Source: Actinomadura barringtoniae
GTDB lineage: Bacteria > Actinomycetota > Actinomycetes > Streptosporangiales > Streptosporangiaceae
Direction of reading: 5' to 3'
Length of the DNA stretch: 64,000 nt
NCBI RefSeq assembly: GCF_017573505.1
Contig: NZ_JAGEOJ010000011.1
Location: 248,001 to 312,000, forward strand
The notes under the pieces were generated by a model. The model worked only from the letters and a program-made list of their open reading frames with translations. It made no database searches and was not told where the DNA came from. Positions 1-7,968 of the stretch are shown one piece after another. A program made the position numbers and the translations under genes. Each line of letters begins with the position of its first letter. Position 1 is the stretch's first letter.

Positions 1-375
1 CACAACCGGCTGATCGCCTCGGTCGGCGAGGACACGGTCCGTTCCGGCGTCTTCGGTCCCGAGTGGCCGGACTTCAACCCGATGCGCGTGCAGCGCGACC
101 GCGTCGTGGCCGAGTGGAACGACCGCCTGGACGAGGTGCCGGCCGACCGCGACGACCTGGAGCTGATCGGCACCACGGTCTTCCAGGGGACCGAGACGCC
201 GCTCCGCAAGTTCGCCGTGTTCCCGCCCGTACCCGCGACGCAGGCCGACTGGGAGGAGGTGCCCTGGCTGATGGGCCAGGGCGTCGGCCTCATCCACGAC
301 ATCCGTCCGGCGGGCGACATCGTCCGGGACATGATGAACGAGGCCGAGCGCGTCCTGACCCGTTTCGGTGCTTAG
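1..375 (+). CDS. Nitronate monooxygenase, C-terminal part (cut by window edge)
   Basis: The frame is open from base 1 and ends at TAG 373-375, so only the last 124 residues are present. The segment GQGVGLIHDIRPAGDIV, followed by an acidic C-terminal helix, is typical of the end of NAD(P)H-dependent flavin oxidoreductase / nitronate monooxygenase (2-nitropropane dioxygenase) TIM-barrel enzymes, which oxidise alkyl nitronates using FMN. The FMN-binding core lies outside the window, so specificity cannot be judged. The gene runs towards the convergent release-factor-like gene, only 19 bases away. Family assignment is fairly secure; the substrate is unknown. Confidence 0.75.
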   Translation, partial: HNRLIASVGEDTVRSGVFGPEWPDFNPMRVQRDRVVAEWNDRLDEVPADRDDLELIGTTVFQGTETPLRKFAVFPPVPATQADWEEVPWLMGQGVGLIHDIRPAGDIVRDMMNEAERVLTRFGA

Positions 376-394
376 CCGGGTGTGAGCCCGGCGC

Positions 395-1057
395 TTAGCC
401 GAGCCGCCCCTGGCGCCAGGCCCGCTGCGTCCAGCGCCGCCCGGTCTCGTGGTCGACGACCTCGTGGCGCTGGCTGTTGTGGGTGAACGCCTTGGCCGAA
501 CGTTCCGCCCGCACCTGCCTGCGCCGCGTCGCGTCGGTCGCGTGCCGCGACGCACGTTCGGCGCGTTCCTGAAGGCGCTGCTCCAGTTCCGCCTGCGCGG
601 ACGCCAGGTTGGCGGCCTGTGAACGGCCCGTGGTGCGCGTGATGACGATGCCGGTCGGCATGTGCCGCAACCGCACCGCCGTCTCGACCTTGTTCTTGCG
701 CTGCCCGCCCCGGCCGCGCCCTCGCATGGTCTCGATGACCAGGTCATCGTTCCGGATCTCCGGCGCGGTCACCGCCGGCCCCTCGGGCAGGACGGCGAGC
801 GTGGCGGTGGAGGTGTGGCGCCGGCCGCGACGGTCGTTGCGCGGCTCGTGTTGCAGCCGGTGCGTCCCGGCCAGCCAGCCGACCTGCGAGACGGGCACGC
901 CGCCCAGCACCAGGATGGTCGTGCGGGCCTCGGCGGTCGCTCGCTGCACCGACCACTCGTGTCGAGCGGCCCAGGCGGTGACGGTCTCGGCCAGATCGGT
1001 GGCGAACGTGAGCGCGTCGGCTCCGCCTTCGCCCGGACGTATTTCAACAATGCACAT
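395..1057 (-). CDS. Peptide chain release factor-like protein (PCRF + GGQ domain)
   Basis: A 220-residue class I release-factor relative. Residues 1-30 (start MCIVEIRPGEGG) match the PCRF domain, and residues 114-135 hold the peptidyl-tRNA hydrolysis motif as GRGGQRKNKVET (G117-G118-Q119). The usual GGQHVN context is replaced by GGQRKNK. The protein is much shorter than RF1/RF2 (about 360) and shows no recognisable PxT or SPF codon-reading motif, so it resembles PrfH-type or ribosome-rescue factors rather than a stop-codon reader. The tail is a long Arg-rich helix. The start at 1057 has an AGGAG 8 bases upstream; the frame extends to 1237 but the extra residues look non-coding. It is divergent from the TetR gene. 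Family is clear, role inferred. Confidence 0.8.
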   Translation of the reverse strand: MCIVEIRPGEGGADALTFATDLAETVTAWAARHEWSVQRATAEARTTILVLGGVPVSQVGWLAGTHRLQHEPRNDRRGRRHTSTATLAVLPEGPAVTAPEIRNDDLVIETMRGRGRGGQRKNKVETAVRLRHMPTGIVITRTTGRSQAANLASAQAELEQRLQERAERASRHATDATRRRQVRAERSAKAFTHNSQRHEVVDHETGRRWTQRAWRQGRLG

Positions 1058-1266
1058 GGCAAGGCTCCTGTGAGTGCCGTCGAAAGGATCCGCGGGTCGC
1101 GCACGGGCGCGACGTCCGCTCATCGACGGCCAGGAGCAGGCACGACCACGAGCCCGGCGCACGAGGCGCTCGGGCGAACAGTGATGGCCGTGCCGTTCAT
1201 GGGTCCGATGGTAGCCACGGCAGATCATCATCGCCATCTCATAATTTCGTGTTAGTGTCCGTTGTC

Positions 1267-1848
1267 ATGAAAAGGGCCTACACGATGAGCGCGCGCGCCC
1301 GGTCGGCGGAGGCGACCCGGCAGCGCGTCCTCGCCGCGGCGGTGACGCTGCTGAAGCGCCGGATGCGTTCCGACATCCGGCTGGAGGACGTGGCGGCCGA
1401 GGCGGGCGTGAGCGTCCCGACCGTTCTGCGGGCGTATGGGACCCGCGCTCAGCTCGTGGACCTGGCCCTGGCGCAGGTGCTGGAGGGCATCGGCACCGAG
1501 CTGAAACAGGCCGAGCCGGGCGACGTCCCCGCGTCCGTCGCCGCGTGGTTCGATCACTACGAGAAGTTCGGCGACGCGGTGGTGCGCAACCTCGCCGACG
1601 AGTCCGATCCGGTCGTGGCCCCGATCGTGCGGATCGGCCAGACCCGCCACCGGGAGCACGTCGAACGACAGCTGGGCCCGCTCATGGCAGACGTTCCGGA
1701 CGAACGCCGGACGATGCTCCTGGACGCGCTGGTCTGCGCCTGTGACGTCTACACCTGGAAGCTCCTCCGCCGCGACATGGGCCGTTCGCGAGCCGATGCC
1801 GAGGCGGCCATGACGTTGATGATTCAGTCCCTGCTCAACGGAGGTTGA
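1267..1848 (+). CDS. TetR-family transcriptional regulator
   Basis: A TetR-type repressor of about 190 residues. The N-terminal helix-turn-helix is visible (RLEDVAAEAGVSVPTVLRAYG), followed by a divergent ligand-binding domain. Two starts are possible. ATG 1267 lies 8 bases after a TAGTGT sequence (1253-1258) and could be translated leaderless. ATG 1285 (MSARARSAEATRQ) has AAAAGGG at a good distance. The stop overlaps the ribosome-binding site of the glycosyltransferase that starts at 1851, so the two are almost certainly co-transcribed, and the regulator probably controls this pair. The inducer is unknown. Confidence 0.85.
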   Translation: MKRAYTMSARARSAEATRQRVLAAAVTLLKRRMRSDIRLEDVAAEAGVSVPTVLRAYGTRAQLVDLALAQVLEGIGTELKQAEPGDVPASVAAWFDHYEKFGDAVVRNLADESDPVVAPIVRIGQTRHREHVERQLGPLMADVPDERRTMLLDALVCACDVYTWKLLRRDMGRSRADAEAAMTLMIQSLLNGG

Positions 1849-1850
1849 CC

Positions 1851-2969
1851 ATGCGCTGGCTGCTGCTCACCTGGGATGGTGCGGGGAACCAGGTTCCGAT
1901 GCTGGGCCTGGCACAGACGCTCGCCGGTCGCGGGCACGACGTCACCGTCGCGGGCTACGCGAGCCAGCGCGACCGCTTCGCGGGCTTCGATTTCCGTACG
2001 CTGCCAAAGGCCGACGCCGGCTACCCGACCGAACCGCCCCCGGAGGGCTGGCTGCCCGCGTTGGTAGGCGCGGTCTGGGCCTGCGAAGCCCACCTGACCG
2101 ACGTGCCGGAGCTGCTCAAGGAGGGCTCCTACGACCGCGTCGTCGCCGATTGCCTGATGTTCGGTGCACTTGCGTACCTGCAAGCGTCGTCCACTCCGGC
2201 AACGGTTCTGGTTCACAGCGCCCCCGGAGCGTTGGCGCCTCCGGGCCAACCTCTGGAGCAGATGCTTCTCCCCGCGGTGAACGCGCTGCGTGAGCAGGCG
2301 GCGCAGCCTCCCATCGATCACCTCTGGGACGCCTGGACCCCGTTCACTACGCTCTGCACGAGCATCCGTGAGCTGGACCCGCTGGCCGACCAGGTGCCGG
2401 AGTCGTTCACCTACATCGGCCCGCTGTTCGAGCAGCGCCCGCCGTCCGGCTGGGAAGCGCCGTGGCCGCAGGACGACCCGCGCCCGCTCATCATCGGCAG
2501 CTTCTCCACGGGTGTCGCGTGGGACCAGCGCTCACGCATCCAGCGCACCCTCGACGCCCTCGCCGACGGGCATCACCGCGTCCTGATCACCACCGGCGAA
2601 ACCGCGGCCCCCAGCCACGGCGACGCGGTCGTCCTACCCTGGCTGCCCCATACCGAGGTACTCCCGCAGGCCTCCGCGGTCGTCACCCACGCAGGCCACG
2701 GAACGCTCGCCGCCGCCCTGGCACACGGGGTCCCCGTGGTCGCGCTTCCCAACCCGGCGGCCGACCAGCCGGCCCTGGCCCAGCGCGCGGCCGAGCTGGG
2801 AGCCGGCATCGCCCTCGACGGCGAGAACGCGAGCCCGGCGGAGATCGCCGCCGCCGTCCGCACCGTCATCGAAGACCCGTCCTACCGTTCGGCCGCCGCA
2901 CGGCTGGGCGACCGCATCGGTGCCGCACCGGGGCCGGCACCTGCGGTCGCCCGGCTCGAACGGGCCTAG
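1851..2969 (+). CDS. UDP-glycosyltransferase of the GT1/MGT type
   Basis: A 372-residue GT-B glycosyltransferase. The N-terminus (MRWLLLTWDGAGNQVPMLGL) is a typical acceptor-binding Rossmann start. The C-terminal half carries the GT1 nucleotide-sugar signature: LPWLPHTEVLPQASAVVTHAGHGT, with the conserved HAGxGT, then GVPVVALPNPAADQP. Relatives glycosylate macrolides, phenolics or other small hydrophobic acceptors, often for detoxification. GGAGG at 1840-1844 precedes ATG 1851. It is coupled to the upstream TetR gene, which suggests induction by a toxic acceptor (inference). No biosynthetic gene cluster is next to it. Confidence 0.85.
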   Translation: MRWLLLTWDGAGNQVPMLGLAQTLAGRGHDVTVAGYASQRDRFAGFDFRTLPKADAGYPTEPPPEGWLPALVGAVWACEAHLTDVPELLKEGSYDRVVADCLMFGALAYLQASSTPATVLVHSAPGALAPPGQPLEQMLLPAVNALREQAAQPPIDHLWDAWTPFTTLCTSIRELDPLADQVPESFTYIGPLFEQRPPSGWEAPWPQDDPRPLIIGSFSTGVAWDQRSRIQRTLDALADGHHRVLITTGETAAPSHGDAVVLPWLPHTEVLPQASAVVTHAGHGTLAAALAHGVPVVALPNPAADQPALAQRAAELGAGIALDGENASPAEIAAAVRTVIEDPSYRSAAARLGDRIGAAPGPAPAVARLERA

Positions 2970-3035
2970 CGCTCGGCGGCGGTCCTCAAGTCGCGCAGCC
3001 AGGCCTCGAGGCCCATGCCGAGCGCCTCGGCGCTC

Positions 3036-3155
3036 TCGCTGAACGCGATCGCCAAGCGGCTGGGCATGAGCGGTCCCGCGCTCTACCGCTATTACGCCGG
3101 CCGCGACGAGCTGATCACCGAGCTCACATCACAGCCATCTCGAACGAGATCATGA
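3036..3155 (+). pseudogene. TetR-type helix-turn-helix remnant
   Basis: One frame reads SLNAIAKRLGMSGPALYRYY followed by AGRDELITEL, an unmistakable TetR recognition-helix region (the ALYRYY and DELI motifs are diagnostic). It has no start codon upstream, no first helix, and hits a stop about ten residues after the motif. Only about 40 codons survive of a gene that normally has about 200, so this is a relic rather than a small protein. Confidence 0.7.
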
Positions 3156-3320
3156 CGACCGTCCTGGAGGCTCGACGCCGAACTCGACAGCCTTCTGCCC
3201 TGACGACTGCAGCCTCAGTCCAGTTCAATTCCAGAAAGAATCCGCCCGCAGAATTCAGCCGCGAATAACGTGGCCATTACGGCACTCCGCCCAGTCGCGA
3301 CGCCATGCGCCTGACGCGGC

Positions 3321-3356
3321 GATCGCCACCCGCGCCATTCGGTGCGGGCGGCGATC
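3321..3356 (-). terminator. Hairpin downstream of the Roadblock gene
   Basis: The arms GATCGCCACCCGC (3321-3333) and GCGGGCGGCGATC (3344-3356) pair over 13 positions with one mismatch and a 10-base loop. It lies just beyond the stop of the minus-strand Roadblock gene. There is no clear T-run, as is common for actinobacterial terminators. Confidence 0.5.
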
Positions 3357-3374
3357 AGTGAGAAAAGCCGATCA

Positions 3375-3746
3375 TTAAACGGCGATCGCTTCCTCGACGG
3401 CCTTGAGCCGGTGCCTGGCTAGAGCGAGGTTCGCCCGCTCCCGGTCCAGGGCCAGATACAGGAACAGCCCTCCGCCCTTCCGCCCGGTCAGCGGCATGAT
3501 GATGTGGTACTGCCGGGTGAGGGTGATGAGGATGTCATCGATCCCTTCCTTGAGGTTGAGCTGCTCGATGGTGCGCATCTTGCCGCGCACCACCTCGGTG
3601 TTCCCTGCGCTGGCGACGGCCAGGTCTAGCTCCTTGGAGCCGCCGAGCGTCCCCAGCGCCATGCCGCTGCTGTAGTCGACGACGGCCGCCCCGAGGGCGC
3701 CGTCGATCGCCATCATCTCTTTGAGTGACAGGTCAATACCAGCCAT
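3375..3746 (-). CDS. Roadblock/LC7 domain protein
   Basis: A 123-residue single-domain Roadblock/LC7 protein (profilin-like alpha/beta fold). The core is DGALGAAVVDYSSGMALG, then a central strand-helix block and YHIIMPLTGRKGGGLFLYL, as in MglB/dynein light-chain-type regulators of small GTPases. ATG 3746 has AAGGAGG upstream and is preferred over the longer frame to 3818. In actinobacteria such proteins often sit in conservons with a histidine kinase and a small GTPase. Here the gene is solitary, with a divergent ArsR regulator 230 bases away, so its GTPase partner must be elsewhere (inference). Confidence 0.8.
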   Translation of the reverse strand: MAGIDLSLKEMMAIDGALGAAVVDYSSGMALGTLGGSKELDLAVASAGNTEVVRGKMRTIEQLNLKEGIDDILITLTRQYHIIMPLTGRKGGGLFLYLALDRERANLALARHRLKAVEEAIAV

Positions 3747-3976
3747 GTGTTCCTCCTTGCGGGGGAGGGGCTCGTCCGATGGCGTCACCTTACTCTTGCA
3801 TATTTCATGATGTGTCACCTTGCGAAAGAATCGTCCACCCCGCCATTAAAATTCCGAGTAGTATTCGGTATCTGAGATTCCCGCGTCATCAATCTCCACC
3901 GCGCGCACTTTTGGCGCTGCTATTGTGTGATGGATGCCCGGTTCGGGCTTGAAGTCCAGAATGAAGGGCGGTCGAG

Positions 3977-4315
3977 GTGAGTACGCCGCTGTATAAACTG
4001 AAGGCGGAGTTCTTCAAGACGCTCGGCCACCCGGCCCGGATCAGGGTGCTGGAACTCCTCAGCATCCGCGAGCACTCGGTCGCGGAGATGCTCCCAGAGG
4101 TCGGAATCGAGCCGGCCCACCTGTCCCAGCAGCTGGCCGTCCTCCGCCGAGCCAACCTGGTCGTGGCCCGCAAAGAAGGCGCCACCGCCTACTACTCACT
4201 CACCAGCCCAGACGTGGCCGAGCTCCTGGCCGTGGCCCGAAGAATCCTCACCGGAGTCCTCTCAGGCCAGGCCGACCTCCTCCAAGACCTGAGAAGTTCA
4301 GGCGCCCGCAACTGA
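3977..4315 (+). CDS. ArsR-family winged-helix regulator (non-metal type)
   Basis: A 112-residue ArsR/SmtB-like repressor. The opening LKAEFFKTLGHPARIRVLELL is the classic family start, followed by the recognition region EPAHLSQQLAVLRRANLV. There are no cysteines, and the ELCVCDL metal-binding motif is replaced by SIREHSVAEML, so metal sensing through the classical thiolate site is excluded. GTG 3977 was chosen because it gives the canonical N-terminus. It is divergent from the Roadblock gene, whose promoter it may control; this is an inference from position only. Confidence 0.85.
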   Translation: MSTPLYKLKAEFFKTLGHPARIRVLELLSIREHSVAEMLPEVGIEPAHLSQQLAVLRRANLVVARKEGATAYYSLTSPDVAELLAVARRILTGVLSGQADLLQDLRSSGARN

Positions 4316-4337
4316 GCCGGACCGCACTCGGCGTTCC

Positions 4338-5264
4338 TCAGCCGTAGGGGTTTGTTTGGCTGAGGGCGAGAGCGCGGACTTCTTTCACGTCCTTCTCGCT
4401 GTAGTCGTCGGGGAGAGCGAGGTCGAGGACTCGGAAGAGGGCACGGATCTCGTCGGGGGTGGGCTCTTCGCCGAGGGGTGTGTCCTTGGACTTGTGCAGC
4501 GCCAGGACGCGGGCCTGCTTGCGGCTGGCGTACAGCTCGGAGACCAGGCAGTCGTAGGTGGAGCTGCCGCGCTCGATGATGGTGGCCGGGAAGTTCGGGC
4601 CGCGCTGGGTGATGATCAGGCAGGTGTCGGATTCCTCGTAGCGCAGCAGCGAATACGTCGTGGACAGGCACACGTCGATGTCGAGGAACTCGTAGCGCTG
4701 GCCGTACCAGCAGGCGGCCAGGATGGTCGCGTACAGCTCCTGGCGGGTGGCCTTCACCGACCAGGAGTCCTCGGACCCGTCGCCCGCGGGCAGCGCCTTG
4801 TGGAAGCGGACGTAGCGGTCGCACAGATCCTCGTCGCGGGGGTCGAGGATCTCCAGGTGGAACCTGAGGGGGCGGCGGAACGGGCGGGCCGACGCGACGC
4901 ACTCGGGGAGCGTGACCGCGCGGACGTAGGTGCCGGTCGCGCCCTTGAAGTACCAGCGGGCGGTCTGGCGGCGGGCCTCGGTGAGCGCCCGGGTGCACTC
5001 GGCGCCGCTGACCTCGCGGACGAGCGCGCCGCGTTCGATGCGGTCGAGGCGCCGGTGGGTCTCGTCCACCGACTCGTCGCTGCGCTGGCGGTCGCGCAGC
5101 AGCACGATCGCGACGACGGCGAGGGTCGCGACCGTGGCGTTCTGCACGACCTTGTCCGAGGCGACGCCGATGACGTCGAGGCCGACGACGGCCATCGCCA
5201 GGAGCAGGGCGACGATGACGTCGACGTACCGGAGGAACCATTCGAATGCCCGTACCATGCGCAA
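4338..5264 (-). CDS. Two-helix membrane protein of unknown function
   Basis: A 308-residue protein. Two hydrophobic segments near the N-terminus (about residues 12-33 and 42-60, VATLAVVAIVLL) are followed by a charged linker (about 61-80) and a soluble domain of about 220 residues with motifs such as ARWYFKGATGTYVRAVTLP and CLIITQRGPNFPATII. The layout suggests a membrane-anchored cytoplasmic domain. TTG 5264 is 7 bases after GGAGG; ATG 5258 is the alternative. I do not recognise the soluble domain as a named family. The GATGTYVR region recalls the N-terminal part of some phospholipase-D-like proteins, but no HKD motif is present. Confidence 0.65.
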   Translation of the reverse strand: MRMVRAFEWFLRYVDVIVALLLAMAVVGLDVIGVASDKVVQNATVATLAVVAIVLLRDRQRSDESVDETHRRLDRIERGALVREVSGAECTRALTEARRQTARWYFKGATGTYVRAVTLPECVASARPFRRPLRFHLEILDPRDEDLCDRYVRFHKALPAGDGSEDSWSVKATRQELYATILAACWYGQRYEFLDIDVCLSTTYSLLRYEESDTCLIITQRGPNFPATIIERGSSTYDCLVSELYASRKQARVLALHKSKDTPLGEEPTPDEIRALFRVLDLALPDDYSEKDVKEVRALALSQTNPYG

Positions 5265-5364
5265 CCCAGAGCCTCCGGGGAGTAGGCGGGATTGGCCCGA
5301 TCCTAAGGCCAGGCTGCGCGATGGTCAGGGTTTTGCCCGCCTCAGCGATCAAGACGTGACGCGG

Positions 5365-6468
5365 TCACCAGGCGATTCCGGCGGCGACGGGACGGTGGTC
5401 GCTGCCGGTTCCGGGCAGCACCCACGAGCTCTTCGGCTTCACGCCCTTGACCAGGATCTGGTCGATCCGCACCATCGGGAACGCCTTCGGCCAGGTGAAA
5501 CCGAAGCCGTCCCCCGCCGCGTCCTGGGTCGAGCGCAGCTGCGAGGTGAGGCTGTTGAACGCCCGGTCGTTCGTGGTGCCGTTCAAGTCACCGAGCAGCA
5601 CCACATGCTGATTCTGTTCGGCGGCGACGGCCCTGCCGAGCGCGTCCACGCCTCTGTCCCGCTGGGCCGTCACGAAGCCTCCCCGGGGATTCCATCGGAC
5701 GGAGGCCAGGTGGGCCACGTACACCACCAGCGGCCCGTGGGGCGTGGCCGCGACGGCGCGCAGCGCCCGGTTGTCCTCCATCTTGAGGTCGAACGGCTTG
5801 GTCGCGGCCAGCGGGCCGTAGTCCATCTTGATGTCGAACGCCTTGGCGTCCGACAGCGGCAGCTTGCTCCACAGCCCGACCGTGCCCTGCACCGAGTGGT
5901 ACGGGTAGGCCTTCGCCAGCTCCTTCTCGTACGTGGGGACGGCCTGCGGGGTCAGCTCTTCCAGCGCCAGCACGTTCGCGCCGGAGGCGATCAGGTCGCG
6001 AGCGGTCTTGGCCGGGTCGGGGTTGTCGGCGCCGACGTTGTGGCTGACCAGGGTGAGGTCGCCGCCCGCGTGGGACTTGTCGGTGAGCTGCCCGGCGAAC
6101 AGGCCCAGCCACACCACGACCGGCAGCAGCAGCGCGGCCACCGCGGAGGCGGAACGGCGCCACACCGCCGCGGCCAGCAGCAGCGGAACGAACACCCCGA
6201 ACCACGGCAGGATGGTCTCCACCAGACTGCCCACGTTCCCGAGCCAGTTCGGGATCTGCGCGTGCAGCATCATGAACAGGCCCAGCGCGACCGCCAGCGC
6301 CGTGAGGATCGGGCCGCGCTTCCAGGGCTCGGGCCCGGAGAGGGCGCCGAGCGCCTCGCGGATGCGCGTACGCCAGGCAGACGAGGCGGGGGTCGGACGG
6401 CTCGTGTCGTCCTGTTCGATCTCCGCGTCCATATGCGCCGTCGTCTGTCCTGGTTCACTGCCGGTCAC
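5365..6468 (-). CDS. Membrane-anchored endonuclease/exonuclease/phosphatase (VanJ-like)
   Basis: A 367-residue protein. A cytoplasmic N-terminus is followed by three transmembrane helices (about residues 45-125) and an EEP-fold catalytic domain predicted to lie outside the membrane. The EEP motifs are intact: SHNVGADN, ALEEL, a conserved His in VAHLAS, the metal-binding LLGDLNGT, the RIDQIL strand and the GSDHRP catalytic His. This architecture is that of VanJ/StaP, implicated in teicoplanin resistance, probably by acting on undecaprenyl-linked phosphates. GTG 6468 has GAGGA 7 bases upstream; ATG 6432 is an alternative. It follows the TPR/retropepsin-like gene by 56 bases, so the two probably form an operon. 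Activity is inferred. Confidence 0.8.
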   Translation of the reverse strand: MTGSEPGQTTAHMDAEIEQDDTSRPTPASSAWRTRIREALGALSGPEPWKRGPILTALAVALGLFMMLHAQIPNWLGNVGSLVETILPWFGVFVPLLLAAAVWRRSASAVAALLLPVVVWLGLFAGQLTDKSHAGGDLTLVSHNVGADNPDPAKTARDLIASGANVLALEELTPQAVPTYEKELAKAYPYHSVQGTVGLWSKLPLSDAKAFDIKMDYGPLAATKPFDLKMEDNRALRAVAATPHGPLVVYVAHLASVRWNPRGGFVTAQRDRGVDALGRAVAAEQNQHVVLLGDLNGTTNDRAFNSLTSQLRSTQDAAGDGFGFTWPKAFPMVRIDQILVKGVKPKSSWVLPGTGSDHRPVAAGIAW

Positions 6469-6524
6469 TGCTGCGTCCTCGGGTCTTGGTAGGGGTCGGC
6501 GTACATGGACGGGCGGCACGGCTT

Positions 6525-7841
6525 TCAGCCGGCCTTGCCGTGGGCGAGGTAGAGGTTCATGCCGGTGAAGTCGAGCGTGATGTTGTACGGCTTGAAGAAG
6601 CAGTGGGAGAAGTGGCCGATCGCGTCGTACCCGGGCCCGTAGGGCCACGGCACGTTGACCGGCATTTCCGGGTCCGTCTCGCAGTAGACGTTCTCGGCGA
6701 CGGCGGTGCCCAGGCGGATCTGCTTCGGGTAGCAGGGGTAGGTGGTGGTCGGGTGGCTGTGGGCGAACGTCTCGATCGGGCGTTCGTCGTCGGTGCGGAT
6801 CCCCAGCTGCTTGGACACCTCCCCGGGCATGCCCAGGGCGGCCTCGCCGCTGGTTCCGCCGAAGTTCACGCCCATCACCCGTTCGCCGGAGCCGGCGATG
6901 CTGCCGATGCTGCTGACGTCGTGGTCACGCGACATCCACAGCGGCAGGGCCTTGGTGCCCGCCCGCGCGGCGTCGGCGCGCACCTTGCCGATCGTTCCGG
7001 GGGTCGGGCGGCGCAGGATCAGCGACCGGCCCGCGTAGTCGAACGTGGTCAGCAGGTGGTAGAAGACCCACGTGCCGATCAGGCCGTCGCTGTCACTGCT
7101 GACATCCGCGCCCGACTCCGTCGCCGACCAGCCCACGGGGAGGTTGCGCAGCTCGATGCCGCCCAGCTTGAACGAGTCCAGAACCCCGTAGTACACCCAG
7201 ATCTTGGTGCCTTCGAACTCGGTCTCTTCCTGGTAGACGGGCTTCAGCCCGGCTTCCTTGGCCGCCGACGCGGTGAGGCCCAGACTCGGGGCGCCGGTGT
7301 AGAACGAGAGGCTCTTCGCAGGTCCGCCGTTCAGCGAGGCCTCGACCAGCGGGAACGGGTCCGTCTGCTTCCATGCCACGCGGCCGATGTCGCCGTGGAT
7401 CTGATACGCCTCGCCGCGGACCGCCGCGAACCATTGGGCGTATCCCTCCTCGCCCGCCGCCCGCCAGCACGGCACGGAGAGCGCGAACTTGTCCTGCCGG
7501 ATGTAGCAGTCGCCCAGCAGCGAGTTCGTCTGCTTGTCGTCGGGCGCCAGCCGGAGGGCCATCGTGAGGTACTTCTCGGCGTCGGGGAACTTGTTGCCCA
7601 GCAGCCCGACATGGCCGCGCTGACGAGCCGCGCGCAGGTTCGTGGGGTCCTTCTTCAGGATCTCCTCGTACGCGCGGCCGGCCTCCTCGAACTTCCCCGC
7701 CTTGAACAGCGCGTCCGCGTCAGCGTCGTCGGCTCGCGCTGCGGCCTTGCCCAGCAGCGGCGCCGTCGCCGCCGCGCCCGCCACCACGGCCGCGCCCCGC
7801 AGGACCGAACGCCGCTTCCATTCCCCGTCGACCGCCAACAT
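6525..7841 (-). CDS. Tat-exported TPR protein with retropepsin-like domain
   Basis: A 438-residue protein. The N-terminus carries KRRSVLRGAAVVAG, a twin-arginine signal. Residues 42-130 hold TPR-like helices, and residues about 165-438 look like a tandem retropepsin-like aspartyl protease fold. In the first lobe the expected DTG triad reads YTG (Y181-T182-G183) within SLSFYTGAPSLGLT, so the catalytic Asp is missing. The second lobe (GVNFGGTSGEAALGMPG) also lacks it. The protein is probably a non-catalytic binding relative. ATG 7841 follows GAGGAG closely. The VanJ-like gene is immediately downstream. Fold assignment is by motif pattern and is moderately sure. Confidence 0.65.
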   Translation of the reverse strand: MLAVDGEWKRRSVLRGAAVVAGAAATAPLLGKAAARADDADADALFKAGKFEEAGRAYEEILKKDPTNLRAARQRGHVGLLGNKFPDAEKYLTMALRLAPDDKQTNSLLGDCYIRQDKFALSVPCWRAAGEEGYAQWFAAVRGEAYQIHGDIGRVAWKQTDPFPLVEASLNGGPAKSLSFYTGAPSLGLTASAAKEAGLKPVYQEETEFEGTKIWVYYGVLDSFKLGGIELRNLPVGWSATESGADVSSDSDGLIGTWVFYHLLTTFDYAGRSLILRRPTPGTIGKVRADAARAGTKALPLWMSRDHDVSSIGSIAGSGERVMGVNFGGTSGEAALGMPGEVSKQLGIRTDDERPIETFAHSHPTTTYPCYPKQIRLGTAVAENVYCETDPEMPVNVPWPYGPGYDAIGHFSHCFFKPYNITLDFTGMNLYLAHGKAG

Positions 7842-7968
7842 GCTCTCCTCACGTGATGGCCTCTTCGCCGCTTAACTTTCTAGCGACCGAGGAGTCACAG
7901 CACGGTGCGGAAAGCTGTGACGCGGCTGTGACCGCGAATCGGGCACACTGACCGGCGCCGGCCCCTGC

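Larger units (their letters stand above)
2970..3374. other. Gene-poor gap with decayed regulator sequence
   Basis: This 405-base gap holds no intact gene. It contains a TetR helix-turn-helix fragment on the plus strand (3036-3155). A short minus-strand frame, about 2966-3050, reads IAFSESAEALGMGLEAWL and looks like the end of a lost helical protein. A hairpin lies before the Roadblock gene's 3' end. The rest is featureless. Confidence 0.5.

Noticed and set aside
3977..4315. ArsR protein as an arsenic or zinc sensor
   Set aside because: It contains no cysteine and lacks the known metal-binding motifs, so a metal-sensing call is not supported.
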